Below, piece by piece: positions 45,497-57,065 of a DNA stretch of 64,000 nt. Origin of the DNA: Heligmosomoides polygyrus polygyrus (Eukaryota > Nematoda > Chromadorea > Rhabditida > Heligmosomidae); contig OX377204.1 in NCBI GenBank assembly GCA_947396885.1, positions 20,405,706 through 20,469,705 on the forward strand. The letters are read 5' to 3'. The translations under genes were made by a program, and so were the position numbers. Position 1 is the stretch's first letter, and each line of letters starts with the position of its first letter. Below the pieces are notes generated by a model. That model made no database searches. It was not told the DNA's origin and was given only the letters and a program-made list of their open reading frames with translations.

Positions 45497-45748
45497 TGTA
45501 TTGCGCCCGAGGACGTCAGCCAGACGACCTTCACAGCTCTATCACAGAAGAGTGTTCGAGAGCTTTCACCCATATTTGCTGGATAGCGCTTCGCTTCAAG
45601 GTCTCTTTGAACACAAGAAATTTCATAGAAGTTTTACTAGAGGAAATCGCCATATTCCCGATTAATGGATGGCCTGGATTGGATAGAGTTTCGATTCAAA
45701 GTTGAAATAGGCTATGAGAGCTTTCGTCGCTGCATCAAGTGTGTCATA
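45497..45748. other. Unique flank before the assembly gap
   Basis: No similarity to the flank after the 100-bp hairpin at 52919 and no recognised feature. Confidence 0.4.
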
Positions 45749-45948
45749 NNNNNNNNNNNNNNNNNNNNNNNNNNNNNNNNNNNNNNNNNNNNNNNNNNNN
45801 NNNNNNNNNNNNNNNNNNNNNNNNNNNNNNNNNNNNNNNNNNNNNNNNNNNNNNNNNNNNNNNNNNNNNNNNNNNNNNNNNNNNNNNNNNNNNNNNNNNN
45901 NNNNNNNNNNNNNNNNNNNNNNNNNNNNNNNNNNNNNNNNNNNNNNNN
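45749..45948. other. Assembly gap, 200 N
   Basis: Exactly 200 N, a round scaffolding value rather than a measured size. The base after it is the start of the exact repeat of 34553. Confidence 0.95.
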
Positions 45949-46468
45949 TTCTCACTCAGTGAAGACATTGAAATTGAAATCACCTACATATGTTTGGAAA
46001 TTGTGATACAGCCGTTCGTTTCGAACTCGAATAGTGTCAGAATTGCAGTTGACACAAACTATGATATCCCATACGTTCTGGCAACCTCAAAGCTAAAAGC
46101 ATTCGGTTTCGCGTTTCTATGACATACCGGGAAAATTCAGAGGAGTTCATAGTGATGAAATCCGACCCCTTTTTTCAAAAAGAGGAACGCGTGGACGCGG
46201 AACGTATCTCATGTGACTTAACCCAATCTACAAAAGAGCAAGTGACCTATGGTGTCGAATTACGCAGTGACTAAAGAACCTGCACTTTCTAGTCGTAGAG
46301 ATAAAAATAGGTGGGAGTATACAATGTTCACGTCAAACTAATCACTTTCTAAACCAACTTTTTGCAATTTCAAATCAAAGTGGTCACTCTTTCAAGCAAG
46401 TCTGACTCTTTGAAATAAAGCTGGGCATCTTCCAAATCTAAACGCGAGTTTTTTTTTAGATTAAACTG

Positions 46469-46631
46469 GAAAGGATAAAAGGATAAAGGACGGCGTCCGC
46501 TCCCAAGCAAGTCTGGTACCAATTCAGCGACCCCTGAGGATGGAAGGATTGGTTGGCTCGGGCGGGAAATCCGAACCAAGAACCTCGTATCGGGTGCACA
46601 CTAAAGCCGGCACCTTCTCCGACTGCGCTCA
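46469..46631 (-). mobile_element. SINE family A with internal deletion (duplicate)
   Basis: Same as the 35073 copy, with the identical deletion junction. Confidence 0.8.
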
Positions 46632-47325
46632 TACTAAAAACTAGATACTCCTCAAAAAAGAATATGTTAAAATATTTCTTTTTTAAGGAACATTTAGAAG
46701 GACTTTCTATAAGAAGAAAACAAAAATTGTATTTCGACGGGGCCATCGAGTAAACACGCCGTTTAAAAGTTAAAAAAAAAATATTTTTAGGCGAAATAAT
46801 GTTTTAAACTTTGCTACAAAGTACAAAATGTTGCACCTTAGCGCATGAGAAGAAGAAGTCGCGCCATGCGCACATCTGACTTGACTTCGTCGCAATCTCT
46901 TCGTCTAGTGCTAAAAATTGCTACTTTGTAGCACTTAAAGAAATGACAAACTACTATTTTTTCCTTAGAAAGAAAACTACTATAAAATTTTAAGCGCTGT
47001 GCTCCTTTTTTGTTATGTTTTATTTTATTGTATGCTTGATAAAAATCATCTTATGTTTGCATTTTTCATTTTATTTAAAATTTGAAATGTAGAGCAACGG
47101 CAAGAGTGCTCATGGTAGGCGACAAATTTTTCTGCTCAAGTTTGCACTAAAGTACATAAAAAATGAATTTAAACATTTCAGAAGAAGCTATACTAAATTT
47201 CCTTAAACAAAAAATTATTCTAACCTTTTTAGAGAGCCTCTAGTTTAATCTGAAAGGCGCTCGTTTTGATAAGGAAGTCTATCTTGATTTCAAAAGCGTC
47301 ATTCTTAGGTCTAATCTGATTGAAA

Positions 47326-47564
47326 TGCGGTGTCCACAGGCCAGTTGGTTGCTGAGTACCGCTCCACTCCACAAAGTGCTAGGACAGAACTCGAGGAAGT
47401 GCGAACGACTGCTGCTAACAGATGTACGGCTTAGTTTTCATACGCTGGAAGACGCAAGCGGTGCAGAGCTGCTGCAGGGTTCAGAAGGATTGTCTGCGAT
47501 CCCGGCCGATTCTCGTCTGCGGCACACGAACGACGATTCGTCATCGAGCACCTGCGTCGGTTGA
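47326..47564. other. Coding-like island (duplicate of 35930)
   Basis: Identical to 35930-36168; the same doubt about strand applies. Confidence 0.3.
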
Positions 47565-47900
47565 CAAAATCACCTATTTTTAGCGAACATGTGCTCTCTT
47601 ACACTCGAGCGCCCGCAGAAACCTCCTATTTTTGACGTCAGATGTCGCCGAACTTGCAGCGTTCTCCTGATTAACGTCATCAAAGGCAAGGGTCTTGTCT
47701 TGAAGAAATTGTGGAAGGTCCCGAAATGCTTATGTAGGACGGTGATGTCAGTATGATGGCGACGGTGACTTTGAAACTGCGAGGGGTCAACTGTTAGTGA
47801 ACATGTACCTCCTGACCGTCCCTCGACTCACTCGCTTATCACTGCGACTTATACAGACAACATGCCTAGAATTTTTATTCTCCGGTATGGCATTTAGGCG

Positions 47901-48181
47901 TATGGTGACACAGTTGAAAGAGGTGCCAAGTATCGTATGCAATCCCATTCAAGGATCTTGATTCGGATTTCTTGCACAGCCCATCCATGTCTGACAACAC
48001 TTCCCGGTCAGAAAATTAGTGCCAGACTTGTCTTGGAAGAGCAGAGTATTGACTTGTCTATCACATGGCCATTGTAGACCAAATACGCCCTCTAACTGCT
48101 TCCACGATAGCTTGTAGAAGTAGAATGTGCGGCGCATCCCGCAAGGAGATTGGCTAACGCTGTCCTTCTCCTTTATCATTA
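47901..48181 (+). mobile_element. SINE family A, old copy (duplicate)
   Basis: Identical to the 36505 copy. Confidence 0.65.
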
Positions 48182-48415
48182 ATCAAGTCTAAACTGATCA
48201 CCAATTAAGCGACTATCTAGTAATTATGAGTTGCCTGCATGTCGTCCGCTCATCATCGACTTGCGCTAATGGTCGACGTTAGCGCTTCTTCATTATCTAC
48301 CCTTGCTGCGTGCCAGAGTTGCTCATTAGGTCCCACCGCTCGAAAAACAACAGCCGTCAAACATGTTTTTAAAACATTTTATGAAAGGCTATCTAAATAG
48401 CACAACGATGAGGCA

Positions 48416-49196
48416 TTAGGTTGATAGGGGTTTCACTTTTTCTTCTTTATTAAGCATACGAATGCAAATAATTCAACAATATAATGACCATTGCTAGTCA
48501 CCATAATGGTTTGCCTACTGGGAAGGTCAGCGATCCCCTTTTTCCAGAGCAAGTAGACCGGGAGTCGAAAAATTCGGGGACCATTCGACTTAAGTCTTCA
48601 AACTCTGTGAAACTTTCCTTAGCCGTGAATGCCTTTAGGGAGCGGAACGACTAGCAATCTGAGGTTCAAAACTAACTCTCACCAACCCTCGAACCCTACT
48701 CTCATCTCCGTTAACCAGGTCTTCCTGAAACTCCTTGCGAGGCGAGCGGAGAAGGAGATGGCAGATAAACATGCGGTTGAACCGCATGCTATAGGTCAGG
48801 GCATGCGGAATCTATCGAGTCAGCACTTTTTAGAAGCCGATAGCTTGAAGGCGACTGACGACTGTCGATTGAGTAGTTCCAGGTCTCGTCACAAGACTTC
48901 GGGTGTGACCTTCGGATACTCCTTGAGTGTCGAGAACGGTGCAGTATACCACTGCTCGAGGGCGTCCCGACCGAGTTTGTCGTTGTTCGTGTCTCCTTTA
49001 GGGAACCTTACGAAACAGTGGTTGACGGTGTCAATGGTAGTGGTGTCCTTCGCCAATGCGCTGTTGATGTTGCAGACTGCTGCCGTCACTGCAGTGCTGT
49101 GGCGCCACTCGCAGAAGTTGACTGCTTGAAGATGCTTTTGCGAAACTGGCATCGCACCAAAACCCAAGGAAGATCATACGCGCCTTACACGTTTTG
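48416..49196 (-). pseudogene. Mariner remnant (duplicate)
   Basis: Identical to 37020-37800. Confidence 0.75.
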
Positions 49197-49233
49197 TCGA
49201 GAAGCTTCGGGAATGGTATTAGCTCACATGGTA

Positions 49234-51380
49234 TTAGCCTGGCGCAAAATTAATCTCCGTTTTGAGGTATAAATGAATAAGTTTTTTGCTCTAAATCATT
49301 CCGTATCAGGGAAAGCCACACATATTGTTCGGTAAGTTTTTTCTTGCTTTTTGAAACAACATATGTGGATGTCGCTCTAATTTTTCCAGCCAATATTTTC
49401 CACTTCTCGTAACATCATGAACCGACGCAACTACCGAATCATCATGCTTTACGAATTTAAATTGGGACATTCTGCGGTAGAGGCATCCCGTAACCTTAGA
49501 AGACCTCTTGGGACGGACTGTCCTTGCGAACGAATGGTGAGGCGCTGCTTCGAAAAATTCGCTTCTAGTGATTTTGATCTCGAACAAAAACCGATTCGCG
49601 GGCGCGGCTCGCCTCTTGACGATGAAATTTTGAGGAGAGCCGTTGAAGCAAATCCGGAATCGAGTACACGTGCGTTAGCAGAGGACCTTGGCATACATCA
49701 TACCAGGCTGTCCAATAATTCTTGTCCGAAAATTTCACCATTTTTAATTTTTTTTTCAACTTTCTTGAAAAGCAAGTCTGTTCAACAATATAATCACCAC
49801 AGTTATCCACAACAGTGGCCCATCGATTGGGCAGGTCGCCGATGCCCTTCGCCCAGAACTCCGGGGGCTGCGACTCGAAGAAGTCCGCGCTGTCGGATTT
49901 GAGGTTGTCGTAGTTGGTGAATTTTCCTCCGGCCAAATGGTGCTTCAGCGGGCGGAACAAGTGGTAGTCGGAGGGGGCGAGGTCCGGGGAATACGGCGGA
50001 TGGGCAACCGTCTCCCAGCCGAGCGTCGCCAACTTCTGCTGGGTCTCCTTCGCCACGTGGGGGCGCGCGTAGTCGTGCAGCAGGTGGACCGAGGCCCGTC
50101 GGGGACGCTTTTCTCGGATGGCGGCGGCTAGTTTCTCGAGCTGATCGGTGTAGATGGAGGCGGTGACCGTCCTGCCTTGCGGGAGCAGCTCGAAATACAG
50201 CATGCCCTTGGCGTCCCACCAGAAGGCCTCCCGCTGTGCCCCCTGTCCTCGAGGCTCGTGTCGCCGCTCTCGAAACGATTGAGCCAGCGCCTGACTGTGC
50301 GTTGGGACACTGCATCCTCCTTGCACGCTCTGCAGATGTTGGCGACCGCGGTGCCCGTGTCGTTGCCCAGCAGCCACTCGTAGTACACGGACGTACGAAT
50401 TCGACCTTGGTCCATTTTAGCTTGTACTGGTAGCTAGACGCGGCGACTGCGCCTTATATACCCCTAGCGTGGAACTCTGGAGAACCTTCTAGAAGGTTTT
50501 TACACTTGCCTGATATTATAACACTTCTAAGGAAAATTATAGAATTTTGAAAATTTTCGGACAGAAATTATTGGACAGCCTGGTAGTACGGTAGCAAGAT
50601 ATTTGACGAGAGTCGGGCAAGGTGAAGAAGATGTCGAAGTGTCTGCCACATGAGCGGACCAATGGACAGCATCTGGCACGTTTCGACTCCTGCTCGAACC
50701 TGCTGATTTGCTTCAAAAGTAAGCCTCTTGCAAGCCGTGTTATAAATGTGAATGAAAACGGGTTCTTTACGATAACAGGAAGCGGGGATTTGCCTGGGTA
50801 GATGAGGATGCTCCTCCAACATCTTTTCCTAAACCCGACCCTCACCCTAAAAAAGCTATGCTCACTTTGTAGTGGTGTTATAAAAATGCAATCCATTACA
50901 GCTTTTCAGCAACCTGATCAGACAGTCTAGCAGAGTCTTTCTGCTGTGATTTAGACCAAATGTATGAAAAGTTGCCGAAATTGTGGCCGGCTGTGATGAA
51001 CAGAGGAGGGTCGCTTCTGCTGCACGGCAACACAAGGGCACACACCTCACAAATCACTCTGCAAAAATTCACTCATTTAGATACCAAAGTTCTTCAGCTC
51101 ATCCCTATTCTCCCGAAATTTCCTCCACTTTTCCGAGCTTGATTCTCATTTGCCTCAGAAACAATTCACTGATTTGGCCGTTGTTGTATGTGCCCTCCTT
51201 GATTTCTTTGATTCCTCAATTTCGGATAAAGGATTAGGTGCATGGCCAGTTCGTTGGCAGAAACGTATAGATTCTGGAGGTTTCTACTTTGATTAGCAAA
51301 GTTGTATTCATGTTGAGTTATAGCAGTTCTGAAGTTGAAGTGAGCGACCTGTTTCGGTGATTAATTTTGCGACAGCCTAA
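49234..51380 (+). mobile_element. Decayed mariner hosting a nested mariner (duplicate)
   Basis: Identical to 37838-39984, with the same nested insertion at 49703. Confidence 0.85.
49703..50583 (-). mobile_element. Nested young mariner deletion derivative (duplicate)
   Basis: Identical to 38307-39187, including TA flanks and the deletion of the first Asp region. Confidence 0.9.
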
Positions 51381-52818
51381 TGGATCATGGATGTCCATCC
51401 AAAGTCGGAAGTTCTGATCTTTTGAATAAAGTCTTATCAAGATTTTCCGATCAACTATTACATAGTTACAAAGACGTACCTTTGGATCAGAAGTGGTTCA
51501 TTCTTCTGATATGAGCTTTTCAGAAGACTAAAAGCAATCATAAGACATTAAAGGAGTTATACGGCACGATTCGACTGCGAGTGACAACCCTCCTCCGAGT
51601 TACCATAATTCTTCGCAGACCCTTATGATGGAACACTACCTGCACTTGTTGGGTGTGCTCCCCAGTTTTCGAGTTAAGAAATCGCATGTTAACAGGCAGA
51701 AGAAAGGGCAGGTTATAGCAGACTGAATGAGAGCTAGGGCACCAAAATGGAGCACGTCCGAGGCGCGATGTCGCCTACTCATCTCGACGTTCCGCCCTCG
51801 TCAATCTGTCTCCTCCCCCTTGGGGATTAGGATGTTCAAAAAATCGCCTTCAACAGTGACACTCTTGGATTCTCTGACACTCTAGTTCAAAAGAGCTAGA
51901 TAAGTTATGCAGATTTAGGTTGGTCTCAGAGCCGCGTCGAATGGGGGTGAGCATTGGATCTTAGTCTGTAATTTTGATGAATTTTTTGCGAAAAAAAAAT
52001 GCAGTTAATCCGTTATATCAACATGCGTTGTACAGTAGCCAGTTTGGCAGCACTATTCAAGAAAAAGGCCAAATCCTCTTCTTTATTAGCATAAGCCTAT
52101 TTCTGTATCAAATTCATAAACGCTGTCACAAATAAAAAAGAATTAAATTTTCAGCCTGTTTTCACGGAACAAAGACGGCAAAGTTGAAGTTAGTGGCCGC
52201 AATTTTGATAGCTTCTTCAAATGTGCACCCTATCTTGTTGGCACTGTGCTCTTTCGCATCTATGGTAGTACATAGGTGGAAGATGTCTATTAAATCCAGT
52301 GACTTCCCATAGTGTGGTTTAGTGTTTTGTCTTTATATAATAGGCTACTTTGAAGAGGTGTCTCCAAACTAGGAAAGATTCGACTTTTACTACCACAGAA
52401 AGGCCTCAGGCTATTTCTAAAAGGCGATAATGAGCACCACAGCGAGAACTTCATCCTTCAAATAAGTCGTAGAAACTGCGTTTCATTATTGCGAAGTTTT
52501 TGAACATACCGAGTTAGGCTCCCTGAAAGTTTGCCATGGAATCGGTTAGCAGCACAGCTCATTGTCAATGGGCTCCTGACGTCGAACGCGAAAAATAGCA
52601 AAAACACCTTTAACACAATTTTACAATTTCCACAGAAGTAATAGAAGCAAAGGTACTGTTTCACAGGAGCGGAGTCAGGTATGTGTAGTGTTTTTGCAAT
52701 TTTTCAGCGCGCTCGATTCTTCAATGATATTGCCTTGTGCGACTTTGCTATTCCATAGTGAAATTTTAGAGCTCCCAACTCAATAGGTTGGAGGACTTCG
52801 CAGAAATGGAACCTACTA
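51381..52818. other. No gene recognised (duplicate of 39985-41422)
   Basis: Same empty 1.4-kb stretch as in copy 1. Confidence 0.35.
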
Positions 52819-52918
52819 CAGTACCGCGCATGTCTTTTGGTCAATTCCCGAAAAAGCCGCTTTGGGGCGTTCCAAAGCGGCTTTTTCGGGAATTGACCAA
52901 AAGACATGCGCGGTACTG
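52819..52918. mobile_element. 100-bp perfect hairpin, short form of the giant palindrome
   Basis: Starts CAGTACCGCGCATGTC at the base equivalent to 41423 and ends with its exact inverse, TA on both sides. Arms of 47 bp pair perfectly around the loop GGCGTT. The sequence equals the left end of the 4-kb element up to 41490 joined to its right end after a shared CCAAAGCGGCTTTTT. Confidence 0.9.
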
Positions 52919-52920
52919 TA

Positions 52921-53225
52921 TTTTAGTAAATGAGTGGTGATGTTTCTCGCTGTGCTATCCTTTTCGCCGTTCGAGCACTCCTAAGATCCTTCTGTGCTTA
53001 GTTTTTAGCCTTCTCCGTCTCCTTTTTGTTCTACTATTCATTACGGCACTTCCGAGATGGAGTAGGACCGACACGCGGTACTCTAATTTGTTTTCATTTC
53101 GCTATGAGGCATCTTGGATTGCTTTTGTTCTACTTTCCTCAAAGCTCGCTCTGCGACTGTTGACATTCATTTGTTTTTGTTCCATCTAGCAGCCAGCAAT
53201 TCTTCTTCACAACTTCTAGGTCTGT
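52921..53225. other. No gene recognised
   Basis: Flank of the hairpin; nothing supported. Confidence 0.35.
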
Positions 53226-53233
53226 GGGTCAAG

Positions 53234-53415
53234 TATAGTTGTGCTCTCGGAATTTTTTCGAATATTCGAAAGGTTTCGAGTGCCCACAAATTTCGAATAT
53301 TCCATTTCGAAAGCGTTCAAAAAGGCGATTTTCAGAGTATTCGAATTCGAGCATTCAAATTCGAACGAAAATCATTTGAACACCAATTCGAATAGATCAT
53401 TGGAGTGCAACTGTA
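53234..53415. mobile_element. Small hAT-like MITE, TTCGAA-rich, with near-perfect 8-bp TSD
   Basis: Ends TATAGTTGTGCTC and GAGTGCAACTGTA are inverted. Flanks are GGGTCAAG (53226-53233) and GGGTCTAG (53416-53423), 7 of 8 alike. The interior is TTCGAATATTCGAA-type sequence like 34148-34430. Confidence 0.6.
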
Positions 53416-53423
53416 GGGTCTAG

Positions 53424-54079
53424 TAATAGAGCTGTATATCAATGCAAAGCGCGACTTCCTGGAAAGTTGCCAGCAATCTAAGCTGCACAGTTGCTCGCCT
53501 CTCCCCATGTACCCCATGTAGTTTTGCTCTGAGGCACAGGTTGTGTTTGAATCAAAAAGCCGGCCATTCGTCGGACGCTAGTCCTTCGTCACCTATCGAT
53601 AAACTCCAGATATTTAGTAGTTTTCCTTCCACCTTAACGGAAATTCGGCAGCACTTCACGGCAAGACATCCGCTTCGTTACGGCTGTGTTCCATCGTCCT
53701 ACATTAGCGCTGGTACTCAAACAACCTCTACACAATCGCATGGACGTGAAATTTCTAGGCAGAGACACCACTAGGGAGTGAATCGTTTTACAAGTAGAAT
53801 GATAAGTAGAATGCGTGCCCAATTCCGGAAAAAAGTTTTGTATATAATCATTAATCTTTTTACCGGATTGGAGACCAATATGGTCCTACATGGAAAGCGA
53901 GGTTCGTTTGTATGATTACAAAACGAGTTTTAAAATATGGAGAGATCAGTTCTTCCTTAATAACAAGAAAATAAGGGTCGGCCTAACTCGATCGTTTTGG
54001 GGGATGAGCTGAGCATTTCACCTCTATTGAAAGGAATGGAAGCGGTACATACATATGGTCGCGTGATATCGCAATCCAA
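53424..54079. other. No gene recognised
   Basis: A 110-codon plus frame at 53442-53774 has no recognised motif. CAAGTAGAATGATAAGTAGAATGCG near 53792 may be a SINE scrap. Confidence 0.3.
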
Positions 54080-54330
54080 GAAGAAAGCGACAGCAGTCGT
54101 GTACCTTCCGATTCCTGTTCTTGGCTCGGATTCCGTTCAAACCAAGCAGACCTTGCATCCATTCAGGGCCGGTAACTTCATGCCAGATTTGTCTTTGAGG
54201 GATAAAACACTGATTTGTCCATCGGCTGGCCACCACAAGTCACTAGTCAAACACGCACTCACGTTGCTTTGACGACATCCTCCAGAAATAAAACACATGG
54301 CGCATCCCGCAAAGGAATTGTATTAGTCCG
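54080..54330 (+). mobile_element. SINE family A, old copy
   Basis: GTGTACCTTCCGATTCCTGT, CTTGGCTCGGATTCCG, GTCCATCGGCTGGCCACC and CATGGCGCATCCCGC in order. Confidence 0.65.
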
Positions 54331-54335
54331 GCACA

Positions 54336-54515
54336 ATGAGTTGTAGTAGCCAGCCAACGAACTAGCCACTGTTTTACCCTTTCCGTGCAAATTTTTCAAA
54401 ACCATTCCACCGACTCTGTAGGGATGGTTTGTGTGGTTGGCATAGAGGGAGACAAAACTGTGGATCGATTTCGTTTGCATGCTACAGCAATAGCGCTTCA
54501 TCTGGCTGCGCTATA
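54336..54515 (-). mobile_element. SINE family A fragment, opposite orientation
   Basis: CAATGAGTTGTAGTAGCCAG, CCACCGACTCTGTAGGGATG and CATCTGGCTGCGCTA are reversed body and head. It lies tail to tail with the previous copy. Confidence 0.5.
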
Positions 54516-54825
54516 TCTGTCTGGCACATATTATGTGTGTCTGACTGATAGACGAGAATAACTTTAAATCTCGTTTATAATAATATTCGACCACAAGGTT
54601 GTTCGGCTGAATTTTTATTGCCTACTAAATTCCTTCTCAAGCTTTTGAGCACGATGTTAGATGAAATGGACCAAAGAACATCCCTTACAAGTTCGTAGGA
54701 CAGGATATCATAAACGCAGTAACAAAAACTAATAATCCATGCTAATATATACAAAAAATCAACGATTATCACAGTTGATCTAGAAGCGCAATAGTCAGAA
54801 GATGCGTCTGATCATTCTTCCACCC
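54516..54825. other. No gene recognised
   Basis: Nothing supported. Confidence 0.35.
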
Positions 54826-55075
54826 CGTATCGATTTATGATTCGGCGGTTTTTAGCACTGCCCATCCTCGGCTTTCAATCCTTTCGAGTCTCTAAATTTT
54901 TGCCAAAGCTGTCTGGAGGAGACGACTTGTCGTCAATAATTTGTTGGTCGGCTGGAGCTTACAAGTCGTTTTAAGGTCAGATAGTCGTTTAAATTGGTTC
55001 CGCGATATCCCGTAGAAGTGGAATACATGGCGCATTCCGATTAGGAAGTGATTAACGACAACGTTAACCCTTAAA
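54826..55075 (+). mobile_element. SINE family A, old copy, head missing
   Basis: TTATGATTCGGCGG, TTGTTGGTCGGCTGGAGC, CGATATCCCGTAGAAGTGGA and a TTAACCCTT tail. Confidence 0.6.
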
Positions 55076-55817
55076 TAGCAAAAATATAAAGGTGTCTAGA
55101 TAAAATTACATGAAGAATACGAGACTTTGTTAATCGAGCTCGAGGAAGCTTTGTGTAACAAAATGTGGAAGCCTGGGCCCTTTTTTATTTGAAACGGCTA
55201 GATGACCCTTGGCCTTTTGGATCGGTTCACAGAAAACAGCAAGCTTTTGCACTTGGAAAACTTTGAAAGCTAAAGATTAGCAACGCATATACACAAGTGC
55301 AAGCGAGGTATTGCATGACACCAATAATACGATGTTGTCTTTAGAGCTGGTAACTAAGATTGTTATCAACTGCTATCGTTATTGTTATCAGACACAGAAT
55401 TTCACCGAAAAGTAAGCCGAGCAAAATAGAGTTGATAGTAATTTTGCCTACCTGATCAAGAAGAAGACCGATTGACCTGAAACCAGCATACCAAAGTTCA
55501 CTGGAAGTCGAACATGGTCAACAAAACGACGATTTTTTCGAAAAAGTCTTGAAGCCATGTTCCTCCGCCTGCGAAACAGACTGCCATGGCAGCAGAGTAC
55601 ACTACATTTCTTACGGCGCCTATTGTTCCAAATAGGAATGAGGTGCTTGAACTACTGAATGAGAACCAGCGCTGAGAACACAACGGTAGCTTTTTCCCGC
55701 AAGTTGCGTTCTAAGGTACTGGCTGCATAAAAACGAATAGACGCCCAGCAAAATTTCAGCCTCGGTTCCAAGAATGTCTCTCAAACTCGCTGGCAAACGA
55801 AAAAATACATTTAAATG
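55076..55817. other. No gene recognised
   Basis: Short frames only. Confidence 0.35.
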
Positions 55818-56476
55818 GTAAAAGACAATGTTAAACAATCCTATTTAGGATACGCCATGAATTCTACTTCTGCAGGATGTCCTGGAGATGATTCGAATGC
55901 GTATTTGGCCTGCCATATGGTTACGGTGGCCAGCCGAACAAGTCAGTGTTGTTCCCAACTTCTCTCTTCTTGAAACCTCGGCATTGTGAGTTGTTACTGT
56001 TAGTATATCTTGTGCCACACGAGGTTTTTAGGTGGACAAATTTATTAAGCAGGGCCTGACGTTTCGACGTTCCGTCGTCTTCAGAGGCCAATGTCCACCG
56101 TTGAGGGCATATGTTCGCCCTGTAACCAGTAGAGACGAATATTAATATTATATACGAATAATAAGACGAATATAATATTCGTCTCTACTGGTCACAGGGC
56201 GAACATATGCCCTCAACGGTGGACATTGGCCTCTGAAGACGACCGAACGTCGGAACGTCAGGCCCTGCTTAATAAATTTGTCCACCTAAAAACCTCGTGT
56301 GGCACAAATATACTAACAGTCAGTGTTGTATTCTTACCAGATGAGTCTGGTAGCAATTCACCCTCCCCAAAATAATGGAAGACCTGGCTGGCCTGAGCGG
56401 GAAACCCGAACCAACAACTTGGAATCAGGTGTACGCGACAACCTGGGCCTCATCCGACTGCGCTGCCACGCGCCCA
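55818..56476 (-). mobile_element. SINE family A split by a 366-bp palindromic insert
   Basis: The tail half (GGATACGCCATGAATTCTAC to GGCCAGCCGAACAAG) and head half (CCAGATGAGTCTGGTAGCAA to CTGCGCTGCCACGCGCCC) are contiguous once 55953-56318 and one 11-bp repeat are set aside. Confidence 0.8.
55953..56318. mobile_element. Palindromic insert with 11-bp TSD, possibly Penelope-like
   Basis: GTCAGTGTTGT is directly repeated at 55942-55952 and 56319-56329. The insert has 43 bp of unique sequence, then inverted arms of about 150 bp (CTGTTAGTATATCTTGTGCC to CTACTGG, and back). Each arm carries a GCCTCTGAAGACGAC, GAACGTCGGAACGTCAGG-type motif. A long, retroposition-type TSD plus inverted terminal copies recalls Penelope pseudo-LTRs; this is inference. 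Confidence 0.55.
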
Positions 56477-56523
56477 TATATACGAGTACGAATATTAATC
56501 TTTATTCATCTTGATGAAACAAT

Positions 56524-56819
56524 GAGGGCGTGTGTAGCGCAGGCGGAGCAGGCGCCGACTGTCGCCTGCACCGGATACCAGGTTCTTGGTTCGCATTTCC
56601 CGCCCGGGCCAACCAAGCACTCCATCCCTCTGGGGTCGGTGAATTGGTACTAGACTTGTCTAGGAAGGGTAAAGCGCTGAGTTGTTCATCTGCTGGCCAC
56701 CGCAAGTCATTGTATTACCAAATACGCATTCAAATCGCCTCCACGTCATCCCGTAGAAGTAGAATGCGTGGCGCATCCCGAAAAAGATTGAGTAACGCTG
56801 TCCTTTATTTTTTTATCAA
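56524..56819 (+). mobile_element. SINE family A, full length, 10-bp TSD
   Basis: ATGAAACAAT at 56514-56523 and 56820-56829. Head GTGTAGCGCAGGCGGAGCAG; tail TCCTTTATTTTTTTATC. Confidence 0.88.
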
Positions 56820-57065
56820 ATGAAACAATACTAATTTGACAGAAATTTAGCATTGTTTCGAGGCAGCAAATTTTGTTACGAGATTGATTATGTGTAGGAA
56901 AGAAATCATATTTCTCTCCAAAGTTTTAATAAATGAAAATGAAAAAGTTCTACGGAATCAAAGTGTTGATTTAGATATTTCTGAAGTATTTGCAATGTGC
57001 ACTAATGTGAAGTGATAAATAATGAAAAATAAATAAATTTTTGGCACAAAATTTACTTTGTCAAA

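Larger units (their letters stand above)
45949..52818 (+). repeat. Long duplication, copy 2 (6.87 kb)
   Basis: Repeats 34553-41422 in the same orientation and begins exactly at the gap edge. Equivalent contents: SINEs 46469-46631 and 47901-48181, and mariners 48416-49196, 49234-51380 and 49703-50583. Confidence 0.9.

Noticed and set aside
45662..46122. Open frames crossing the N run
   Set aside because: They are artefacts of translating 200 unknown bases.
56100..56240. Confident hammerhead ribozyme
   Set aside because: A CUGAAGA-like core is present but stem II and the GAAA box do not line up without mismatches, so I kept only the weaker Penelope suggestion.
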